Source: Aspidapion aeneum
Lineage: Eukaryota > Arthropoda > Insecta > Coleoptera > Brentidae
Direction: 5' to 3'
Assembly (NCBI GenBank): GCA_963576565.1
Contig: OY755041.1
Coordinates: forward strand, 125,623,995 to 125,687,994
Length of the DNA stretch: 64,000 bases
Shown here: piece by piece, positions 21,922-32,200 of the stretch
Layout of the letters: each line of letters starts with the position of its first letter
How positions within the stretch are numbered: position 1 is the stretch's first letter
Made by a program: the position numbers and the translations under genes
The notes under the pieces: model-generated
Told to the model about the DNA's origin: nothing
The model's input: the letters and a program-made list of their open reading frames with translations, nothing else
Databases searched by the model: none

Positions 21922-22309
21922 GTGAGTTTCTCCCTTTTTTGATCATTAAAAGTACAGAAAACGATAAAATTCATAGGGTTGTTTGTTTAAAGGGACGGGA
22001 AATAGGTCTAATTTGGGTTTTAAATAGGCGGCTTGGGCTGCAGAGTGGACATGGGAATGGCGGTCGTCCTAAAAGTTCATTGTTCTCTTCCGAAGGATCT
22101 GAGTCGCCGGCTAGGATTGATAACTTCAAAGTCGCTTTTTATTTTCATAATCAATTGTTTTTATATGTTACCTTAAAATTTGATTGTCAGGGTTGATTGA
22201 GGGATAGAAAAAGATTGAATTTTTACTAGTCTAGTAGTCTGAAAAGTGAAAAATCTGAACGGGATTATCAATACAAGGGCGGCTAATCAATTTTATAATT
22301 ATTATTTGT

Positions 22310-22455
22310 CTCCTACACACGTCTCACTCTCCTTCATCCATCGTCTTTCTACTCTCGCGTCGAGTCGACGGCCGTAATTATCATGTTTTGTCATTCTTGC
22401 TGCTTTACCATTAATTTTAAAATTATTTTGGAAAAATCTCAATTTTAAAATCCTG
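22310..22455 (+). promoter_or_regulatory. Candidate second noncoding first exon of kismet
   Basis: A CpG-richer patch (CTCGCGTCGAGTCGACGGCC at about 22356) precedes a clear donor at 22456 (TCCTG followed by GTAAGTAAA). Such islands in otherwise AT-rich insect sequence often mark start sites. Evidence is compositional only. Confidence 0.3.
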
Positions 22456-22776
22456 GTAAGTAAAAATACCTACATACTTGAAGTATTTTTAGGTCATTTC
22501 ATTATTGATTTCGAATGATAATTGTTGTGGATATTTTCATAATAACTACTTTGCAGTGCAGACATTATATAAAAATGGCATCTAGGCCCAGTTTTAATAA
22601 ATGTAATTAAAAAATTTATTAGGTTTTTAATGTACCTATAATAGCAATTTAGGTATTAAAACTTAAAATTTTCTATTAAGTCTATCTATTTTTGTTTCTA
22701 ACTTTATTGGAATGTTTAATACCTAGATCAATTTCTTTTAATTATTCCTTGCTGCAGATAAATATTTTTGTATATA

Positions 22777-23663
22777 GGGGAAGTGTACTTAAAATGGTAT
22801 AGTAAGGTAAAATGGGATACAGGCACTCCTGACTAAACTAACTGTGGCAATGTTGCACTGTATCACTAGATTTGTTCATTGGGATAGACATAGGCCGCCA
22901 TTTTTTTAAATTAGATGGTTACAAACATATGCAGTAATTTATTATTTTTTTTGTGCCACTTGTAACTTTTTATTTAAATGCTGTAAGAATTGACTACTAA
23001 ATAAGGTATAATATTATATTCTGCTGTTGATATTATTTTGTAGTTGTAGTTTATAGTTTTGGCTGCCAGCTAATGTGCAGCGGTGTAGTGTGCCTGAAGG
23101 GGTGGGGGGCGACAGCCAATCAAAAATTCTTGTGACCAAAAAAAAAAGGTCATCATGTCTATAGTTTCCTTTGTGAGGGATTGTGAAGGACTATGGTAAG
23201 ATTGTGATGGATTGTAAAGATTGTGAAGGATTGTCAGGGATATCCCATTTTACCTGTTTTGTTTTTTTAGATGTCACCTATTTATGAATGATTTTTTGTT
23301 TTTGTTAAGCCTTTGTGTTTTTTTTATAAAAAGCATTATTGAAATTATTTATACCTATCTTTGTGTCATATTAAGACTAAAGAGCATATTATTGTTAAGA
23401 TTCCTATTTTAAACAAATTATATCTTATTTTAGTTTTATCTGTCTGTTGTATTTAAAAAAAAATTTAACCAGTATTTTTTGTTTTTTCAATATTAATTTT
23501 ATATCCCATTTAATTTTATTAGTATATCCCATTTTACCTCTACAATTAGAGTAAAATGGGAAACTGCAGTGGTCTAGTTTTTCAAAATAACAAACCAATA
23601 ATGTCAAAAAATGTTTTTATAAATTTTTAAAGCTTAAGTATCCCATTTTAAGTACACTTCCCC
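22777..23663. mobile_element. 887-bp element with GGGGAAGTGTAC inverted ends
   Basis: GGGGAAGTGTACTTAAAATG at the left end and its complement at the right end, flanked by TA on both sides. The interior repeatedly contains CCCATTTTACC or its complement. A 5' fragment of the 15502-type hAT MITE (GTGTGCCTGAAGGGGTGGGG, about 23077-23185) is nested inside. Confidence 0.75.
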
Positions 23664-23758
23664 TACCTAATAACAATATAGACAATTTAATTATAGTGTC
23701 GTGCCCTGTGACCGGGGACAAAATGTGTTGCCACATGACTGGTACGTCGCTATTTTTC

Positions 23759-23760
<2 letters not shown>

Positions 23761-23803
<43 letters not shown>
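23761..23803. repeat. (AT)n microsatellite
   Basis: About 21 uninterrupted AT dinucleotides. Confidence 0.98.
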
Positions 23804-23805
<2 letters not shown>

Positions 23806-24129
23806 TCTATATTTTTTCAATGAAAAATAAATGGTTCTAACATATTTTGGCTTTTTTTTGAGCAAGAAGGCTGATCCTCATTTCTACTCTTAGCTTTAAT
23901 GCAGTTTTTTTCAAAAAAGATCAGAAAGAACGAATAACAAATGAAAAATAATGTTTCGCCACATGTTTAAAAAAAAACAGTCTGTATGGCCAGCCAACGC
24001 AAATATGCGTCAATAAGTCATGCCCACTTAAAAAACATTCACGCACTGATGCGTCAGTCGACCGTATCCTTTTTTAAAGTACCTATATGTCAGTTGACTC
24101 TAGTTGGCATGCGAGGGGATATAAGCCCG

Positions 24130-24465
24130 TAAACCCGGTTCGGTACCTACGACTGTCTCGTGCGTGCCCGCATACGCGTCACATGACTATCATAACATTT
24201 CATATTGAGATCATGTGACCCGTGAGCCGGCACCCACGAGAAAGTCGTAGGTGGGAACCGGGTGTAACGCACATGTGCGTCAGCCGGCCGTGCGGCAAAT
24301 TTTATTCTAAAGTCCGGTGCCCACCTACGACTATCCCGTGCGTGCCCGCGCACGCGTCCCATGACTGTGGTAACATTTCATATTGAGATCATGTGACGCG
24401 TGAGTGGGCACCCACGAGAAAGTCATAGGTGGGAATCAGGTGTAACGCAAATGTGCGTTCCCTGT
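24130..24465. repeat. Tandem pair of palindromic, CpG-rich MITE-like units
   Basis: Two units about 170 bp apart (24137-24270 and 24310-24440). Each is a palindrome: CCTACGACT...GTGCGTGCCCGC on the left and CACCCACGAGAAAGTCGTAG on the right, around a shared core CATATTGAGATCATGTGAC. The pair is much richer in CpG than its flanks. Confidence 0.7.
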
Positions 24466-24744
24466 CCCGAAAGGGTTACTATTCACTACCTATTTGCATA
24501 TAAAATTGAACTTTTAAATAAAGATATTTTGTATAGAGAATTGTTTTATGATTTTACTCTTCCTCATTCAGAATTTGGTGGCATATTAATTAGACCCATT
24601 GGGTGGAAAGTTGTATAGCTTATGTTTCTTTAAATATTCATAAGCGTATAGCTTTTCCCCTTTGGTTCTAATTGTAGCTTCTGTGCCAATGTGGATTCTG
24701 TAAGCAAAACTTGCACACTTGTCAAATTGTACCATTCCTCTATG

Positions 24745-24915
24745 TATATACCGCGTGAACAAGTTCACATCTAGGGGTATAAATTTCCATAAGAGGATAA
24801 AAAACAGATAGAGTATAGCATTTATTAAAAAGAGACTGCGATACGCCTGAGTCCCACAGAAATCTTTGCAGCATTGTCAAAGGTAATCTTGATAAACTAC
24901 TACAGGCGCACGCGG
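24745..24915. repeat. Dispersed repeat, short copy (partner at 12205-12680)
   Basis: It matches the 12.2-kb copy over ACCGCGTGAACAAGTTCACA ... GCATTTATTAAAAAGAGA and the ending CTACTACAGGCGCAC, without the ~310-bp interior of that copy. Overlapping minus-strand ORFs are therefore shared by both copies but look noncoding. Confidence 0.65.
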
Positions 24916-25309
24916 TCTCACGCGTCAAGGGGCGGACAATCTGAAACATTTTTTTAGAGCGAGAATTATACTTGACTTATCACCATACAAGAAGTGGACT
25001 ATTAAAAACGTGAACATTTTATTTTTAAAATTTTATTAAATGTGAGTTATTTAGTTCCTAAACCACCTAGATCAGATTATAAAATAATTTGTGTGTCTCA
25101 ATACATGATAACTCAAGATCACCTCGAACGATTTTAACACAATTTGATACACGTTTTATCTTGGCTTTAGATTTTGGTAAAAAAAAAGGGTTAGTTAAAA
25201 GTATTATTTAACCTATTTTACCTTAAAACTATCAACTTTTTTTGTTGTATCAACTTTTGTTTAAAAATATTCCTTTTATATTTTATATTACTTCATAACT
25301 AGTTGTTTT

Positions 25310-26690
25310 ACCTTCCTAACTCGCGCAGCAATGGCTAGAGCAGGTATTATTTTCGACAAAAATGTTTTTTTGAGATAACGCCGAAAATATAATATTTGGC
25401 TGTTTTTTTACCTATCTTAGCAATATCGTCGTGATGTTTGTCTATGTATGCCCGTAACACGATAGCTCTTAAACCGATTTTCATAAAATTTTCAGGTAAA
25501 ATAGTATTCGACACTTTAACGTGCTGATTAGATTTTGGTCAAAATCCATTGTTAATGACAGTTTCATGACAATTAAAAAAATATACATTTTGCTTAATTT
25601 GTGTTATGAATAAAAGCTTCGTAGGTGCTTTAGTTTCCGAGATATTTACATAAAACTGTTTTCCAGGCTGATATATATCATGGCTTGACTTGAAGTGTGC
25701 TGATAGGCTAGCTCATCAATTTATTTTAAATAAAAATAGTTATAGCCAATGTTGGTATTAAAATCCAACAAAAAGTTAACTTTTTTATTCACTATTTTGC
25801 AGTAAATTACCCTGATAAGATACCAACACTGTAATCCATATTGTAAGTAAATATTTATAGATAATATTTTATTTTAAACAATAAAATTATTTTTTAACAT
25901 ATACCTGCATAATATTCTTTACATAATAATAGGTACCTAATATACCACTTACAGGGTCAGTGTGTAAAGTAATAGCTATTTGACATGGCATTCATAACTT
26001 CATATTTGTTTTATTTTAGCTCACAATAGGTGTAAACTTTAAACAAGAAGTGAAATTAAAGAAAGAAAAATAAGAAAAAAAAAATTCTGCTTTGGCCGGG
26101 CTCGAACCCGAAATCTCTTGCTCTGTACGCAAACGTTCTAAACATTGAACTACCGAAACCATACATAAATTTTCGGAAAACTTTCATCTTGGCTTTACAT
26201 TTATCTCTTTTCTTTTTACGCGTACTTGGCTTTTTTACATGAAATGTTTTTGTTATGATTTCACTCGTTTTTTAAAGGATTTGGAAAATATTTAAGTTTT
26301 AAAGTAGTAAAAGATGCTTCAGAACTTTTGCAAATGCCTTATTAAAAATTTTGGGATTTAAAAAAAAATTTGTATTGTTTTATCATAGTTCCTATAGGCT
26401 TTCTAAGGCTTAGCTCTCTAGCGATTTTGCAAGTGGGCAATGTTATTTACATAACTTTACATTTATAGGGGAGGTAAGCAAATTAAAATTTATGGGGGTT
26501 TAAAAAAAATGTCTATAGTTTTATCACATTTCCTATCAGTCTGCAAAAGCTCAGCTCTCGAGCACATCTGGAAGTGGGTAATGTTTGTTTTTTGTCATAA
26601 TTTCTATCAGTCTGCCAAATTTCAGCTTTGTAGCATGTCTGGAAGTACAGTAGAATTTTGATGATCTATACATGAGTGAGTGAGTGACAA
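25310..26690. mobile_element. Second TACCTTCCTA-type composite repeat, rearranged
   Basis: The left block (25310-25560) matches 11-250. The right block (26170-26600) matches the interior of the first copy, but in inverted orientation, including two to three of the ~140-bp units. A tRNA-like segment lies between them (26095-26162). The family thus carries the same modules in different orientation. Confidence 0.6.
26095..26162 (-). repeat. tRNA-derived SINE-like head
   Basis: Read on the minus strand, it begins GGTTTCGGTAGTTCAATG and ends with a perfect RNA polymerase III B box, GGGTTCGAGCCC. The acceptor stem pairs only about 5 of 7 positions and no intact anticodon loop is convincing. I call it a tRNA-derived repeat rather than a tRNA gene. 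A related segment lies at about 28440-28530. Confidence 0.5.
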
Positions 26691-26864
26691 ATTCGACATT
26701 TTTTTATTCGTAACTACATACTTTACTAGTTGGAAGGGTTCGTGAAGTCTATGAAGATCTACGACTGTCCAAAGTTTGAGTTTCGTAGCTCATTCCGAAG
26801 TAGAGTTTTAGATAGGTCAAATATGGGTTAAAATGCCCAAGAAACATTTATATGAGTTACAGCC

Positions 26865-28380
26865 TAATGTGACCTGTACCGACGTCGGATTTAGTGGAAT
26901 TTTAAGTTGCAAGATTGATTATGCGTTAAGCGACGTCGCATTCATATCAAAACCGACGTTATCAAATATACCTCCGTTTTTTTAACGATCTCGCGATGTC
27001 AAATAATGCAACGCAATATACCATTAATTTCCCAACGTCGGTCTTACGTTCGTTTGTTCGACGTACAAAAACTCTGACCAGCCCAGCGACCAACAGACGT
27101 CGGCGTCGGGTACGTCCGGTGAAGATCCTAACCTCAGACCTAAACTAGCGTTTAGTTTGGTTGGTGTATTTTCTGTAACTTTTACTTGACCTATTCCACG
27201 TCCGTTCATATATCCTACGCGTCACATGTACAGCCTACTGTCATTTATAGACGCCCATAACCTAACAACAAGTGCATTTGTTTGATCAACAGATATATTG
27301 GTCAGGACGGCTACGTTTCAGGACGTGACGCAGTTTTATATCTTTTTTGGATTTTGGAAACCATAATACCCCATCCTCTTTCCACACGTGGGGTATGGGT
27401 TTTATTTCCCTTAGATTTTTGATATTAAAACAAACATTTTTAAAAAATAAAAAAAAAACAATGATTTCGGTGGGTAGTTAGCTTTGGGACCGTGGGCTTT
27501 ACCTATTGTAGTACAAAAAGAGCGGACGTTAAGTTCCAATCCCTTGGTAGGCCGACGCAAAATCATGCGGGGCGAACGTCCGAATTTAATGGGACGAAAT
27601 ACGTTTGCCGGACGTCGGACTTCGACTCTTTGGTTATCTTTCACAACCAAAAGTGGAGACCCGGTCCGAATTGGTATATTATTAGTTCACATTAAGTCAG
27701 ACACAGTAATCCGCCATTCTAAAAAGGTTAGCGTCTGTCGGCCATTATAAAATATTTTTTTTTCTTCTAATTTTAAGTAGAAATGAAAGAATAATTGTAA
27801 AATTATTAACAAATTTGAGTTTAGTGAGGCAGCAAAATATTTTTTTCACAAAAATAAAAAAAATAATAAAAATTAGATCTATTTAACAAATATATATTTT
27901 AGTAAATCTTGCATATTTCAGGAGCCCTTGCTTTTTTTGAAAGTATTTTAATCACATTTATCAATAAACATGCCTTCGTTGTAAAATTTTTGTTGGATTC
28001 CTGCTTTAAAATATAAATTATTAATATTGTAATACCCCCTTTCATGCATGACTATAATTGTCATTTGTAAAATGCACCCATTTTTATGAGACTTGTTATA
28101 CTAAGTGTAATAATTTTAGTTACTCGACAGGAATTCTTTTTAGCAAAAACTATATGTATTCTAGGCAATGGAAACGAAACCAAACGCAACTTACCTGTTT
28201 GCGACTAATTTTAACTGACGGAAATTGGTAAACTCTATTACCTATAAGGTCAGATGCTGACGTCGTAGCGACCCGAATTTGTATTCCCCATTTAGGTGCA
28301 AACGAGGGTCGTCAGGCGGTCGAAACGACGTCGGCACCCGACGTCGCTTTTATCGCAAGCAACGTATGGGTAACGTAATA
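26865..28380. other. CpG/ACGTC-rich block upstream of kismet exon 2
   Basis: CGACGTCG or near variants occur about ten times (for example CCGACGTCGG near 26880, GCGACGTCGC near 26932, GGACGTCGG near 27606 and ACCCGACGTCGC near 28335), clustered towards both ends of a 1.5-kb region. The flanks are AT-rich and nearly free of the motif. It could be a mobile element with CRE-like palindromes at its ends, or a regulatory block in the first kismet intron. Two overlapping ORFs at 27484-27750 have no recognisable domain. Confidence 0.4.
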
Positions 28381-28439
28381 TGACGTCCAAATGCTGCTTG
28401 GGTGGTTCTAGAAAAGATGGTATACAGCAATTGCACCGC

Positions 28440-28530
28440 CGTGCCCCCAGATAAAAAAAGTTCTCTTGTGCTGAGCCTTAACTCGATCCCGGAACCTCTG
28501 GCTATGTACGCTTGTATATAACTTCGCCCC
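28440..28530 (-). repeat. Second, more decayed tRNA-like segment
   Basis: On the minus strand, GGGGCGAAGTTATATACAAG leads into GCGTACATAGCCAGAGGTTC and CGGGATCGAGTT. This parallels the 26.1-kb segment (GCGTACAGAGCAAGAGATTT and CGGGTTCGAG). The B box is imperfect. Confidence 0.4.
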
Positions 28531-28751
28531 ACTCTCTAGTTTGGAAAACTTAAAAAATTAGATGCTTACAATGTTACAATTAGCTGCTAATTAATTTTCA
28601 GTTTGTATATGGCATAAATTGTTAGTCTGGTCAATACCCGTCAAGTCAATTAAACATCATAAAATCTGGGCAAGATTTTATGAGTATTTAAAAGTTTTTA
28701 AGCGGGCTTTTAGGCAGCGATAGCACAAAATAAATGATTAATTTGTTTTAG

Positions 28752-29288
28752 AGATGCCGTTGTGAAATGAGAAACAAGACAGCGATATGTGTCGCTTAAA
28801 GCGATGGAGTCGTACGACTTGTTCGGGGAGGATGGCAGCGGAATGTTGGAAGGCCTGCCCGAACTGGGCAACGTACACCTCGATCCAGCGGTGACTGGGG
28901 CCGACAGAAATGCACCTGCGGCCTACGCTCAGCAGCAGCCACAGCCCCCAGTCTACTCGCAGGAGACACCCCTTCAAAAATTGGCTAGTTTCGGCACAAG
29001 TAGCACAAGCACCTTTTCCCACATGGACCCCAATCAACAAAGTCTCTACGCTCAAGGTTACGGCACGGACGGACGCCCTCCGATGGGCCCTCCAGGGGGC
29101 GCCTACCCCCACCAAAGGGCGATGCCCAGACCTCCCGCGGGACCACCCACGGGGGGTCAATACCCGCAGTATCAGGCCCCTGCAGATTCGATGTACGCAA
29201 TGCCAGACGTTAGCTCAATGGGGGATGCAGCCAGTATGCAAGGCGGTTGGGGCCAACATGCCACTGGATACCCTGCTGCAATGCACAG
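28752..29288 (+). CDS. kis: kismet first coding exon with 5' UTR part
   Basis: The acceptor TTTGTTTTAG ends at 28751. Coding starts at 28804 and reads [20 protein letters not shown], a conserved CHD7-type opening, then a Pro/Gln/Gly-rich stretch to the donor at 29289 (ACAG followed by GTAATG). The 52-nt leader contains ATGs at 28754 and 28767 that open uORFs of 3 and 10 codons, the second ending at 28799, just before the main start. A third out-of-frame ATG at 28787 overlaps the start. Confidence 0.85.
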
Positions 29289-32200
29289 GTAATGTTTCCT
29301 GCTTCATCATGACTGTATTTAAAAGTGCTTAAAAATTCGTCATTATGAGAAGGGTGATCAGCTGACCACAGTATGTGTATTAGAGTCATTCTCACCCGTG
29401 GCGGCTGGTGACGTTATAAATTGGGGGGGGGGCAGAAAAAAGCAATTTTATTTTAATATTTTCCAAACAAGCAGATATTTGATATATTTTTAGTTTATTT
29501 ATTTATAGATTTGGATAACAAATAAATCAATTAAAATTACTGATTTTTGTCTAGTTTTGGGAGGGCAGTGCCCCGTTGCTCTCCCTTTAGCAGCCGCCAC
29601 TGCTCCACAGGAAGGACACTATACAGGATCCGAAAATACACTACAAGAATAATAATTTATTTTTTATACGACTGTCTTGTAAAAGGGGGTTTTGCGCACG
29701 GAGAACACGATCTGAAAATGGCATTTTGCGCACGCTGTGTGCAAAACGTTTTGCACACGCTTATGTCATTTTTGCGCACGCCTATGTCATTTCTGTATAC
29801 GGGTCTCCCGTCATTGTCATTTTTGTTGTTGTCACCCATCAATATAAGTTGGCTTAGTTCCGTAGCAACCGTCACTGCTCGTATGTTTTGTTGATTAGAT
29901 ACGTCAAAAAATTGTTGAATTTTTAAAGTTTTGTTGTAAAAATGTCGGAAATAAAAACAAGTTAAATTAAAATTTGATTTTTCTTTCTTTATTAGCAGTC
30001 GTATAAAAAATATTGTAGAAAACTCGTTTGAAAACCTCTTTGCACACTCTCTCGACTTGTAGACCTCGCCTTCGGCTCGGTCTACCAAACCGTCTCGATC
30101 GTGTGCAAAGAGTCGTTTTCAAACCTTGTTGTTTAAATAACTATTAAAGTCCTATAAGATGGTTAATTTGGTTCAGCTGATCACCCCTCGTTACAATATC
30201 AAAATTGCCATATGTACTTTTTTTAAAAATTGACATTTTATAATCATCAAATAAAAATACAATGTCCAAGAAATTTTGCGATGTTCAGGGTGTTCTAAAT
30301 TCAATGGTTCTTGGGGGGTTTCAGGTCTTTCTGGGGGAGAATGAAAAAAAACCAACTTCCACTTGCAAGACTCGATTTTCAATAGAAATTTAAATGTGAA
30401 AATTGCATGTTAATAAGCCGTTTTCAGGCTCAAGGGTTTTTTTGAAAATTCTGCATTTAAGGAAGGAGCCTACAATTTTTTTATTTATAAAATTTTCATT
30501 TTATCGCTTTTTATAGTTTTTTAATAAATAATTCAACTGTCAAATTAAATTTTACCTGTCATTATTAGTTTTTGATATATTAAACAAAGTTTGTATTTAT
30601 CTTATGGAATGACTCTCTTTTTATTCTATTTGTGAAATCGGCCTAAAATTTCCTTTAATGGCATTCAAATACCTGAAATCCTTCAAAAAAATTGAATTTG
30701 GGACACCCTGTACCGTGTTTGATCCATCAATCAGCGCTTAAATTAAAAAAACCTCAAGAAATCCAGAATATGGGTGTTTTTAAATTTAAGCTTTTAATTC
30801 TAAAATATTTTGACAAGTTTCTGTTTTCGTGATTTATGTAACGGTCCTTTTTAGGGCCATGGTTTTTGTTATGAAGTAGTCTAGACGTTAGTTTTAGAAG
30901 CGTGAAGTAGTTAGTTGCTCTTGTATCAATGGAAATAATGTTTCAATGCTAGGTATGCCCAAATGGGTCAATACAGGCAACAACATATGGCCGCCTATCC
31001 TCACCAGCAAGAGCAGAAGCAACCATTTTCGACCACTCAGCACTCCATGATGCAACAATCTCACCAAGCGGCCGCTTATCAGATTCAACAGAGGCACACG
31101 CCACACGGATATCCTCAAGCAGGGGGCTATCCAAATCCTGCAGCGTCGCAGGGCTATGGCGGATACATGCATCAGAGGATGCCTCATCATCACCAGTATC
31201 CCCAAACGCACCACCAAATGGATCTTCAGAGTCAACAGTATGCCCAACTAGGTCACACACAACCTCTCTCACATGCAACACCTCCTAGTCATATGGGCCA
31301 AGCCGGTCCTCTAACAGTAAACCACCCACCTTCACAAACACAACAGCAACCACCTCCTCAAAACCCTATGTCGCACGCTAATCCTATGCCTAGTTATAAC
31401 CAAGGTCATCAGACGCATCAGCCAATACAAAGGCCTTTAGAAGTTCAACCTCCACAGCAGTCTTATCCTCAAACGCCTAAGCAGCATCCTCAGCCCATGG
31501 GGAATGCTAGTCCACAATATAGAGCACCTTTTCCTCAGTTGTCGCCTCAAATGTCTCCGAGGCCGCAAATGTCACCCAGGCCACAAGGTCCTCAAATGTC
31601 TCCAAGGCCTGTTATGTCGCCAGCAAAACCAAACATGTCTCCACACCAACAAATTCCACAACAACAAATAAGCCAACAAATGGGGCAACAACAAAGTAAC
31701 CTAAGTCCAAGGCCAGCTACAAGCTTAACACCCAAGAGTTCTGTATCTTCGCCTATGCCTACATATTCGCAGCAGTCGACTTTGCAAGCCTTGGAGCAAA
31801 TGGTTATGCCCCCATCGAGCTCGGCCATGTCAGAGTACCCGTACCAGTCTAGAAACCAAATGGGTCTTCCGTCTGGAAATCAGCACCCAATGTCACCCGT
31901 ATTGAGCAATGTCATGCGAAGTCAAATGCCCGATCAAAACTGGCCAAGTCAACACAATATATCTCATTTGACTGGGATGAACAATGCAATAAATGTAATG
32001 GATCAGATTCCTACCAGTCAACCACCTGTTTCCTCTATACCGTCGTCTCAGCCATTAATGCCGACAACTTTGCCACCAAACGCTAATATACCTGTAAATA
32101 CTCCAGAAGGTGCTGGATACATTAATGATGATCTGAGAAACGATAAAGCGCCGCAACCTCAAGAAGAAATTCGCACTGCTACGCCAATTCGAGATACAAC

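Noticed and set aside
21783..22196. 137-codon plus-strand ORF after Rpp30
   Set aside because: It opens at a non-ATG codon, spans two good donor-like sites and shows no family similarity. I kept only the small exon candidate inside it, at low confidence.
26095..26162. Functional tRNA gene
   Set aside because: The B box is good, but the acceptor stem has mismatches and no clear anticodon loop could be drawn.
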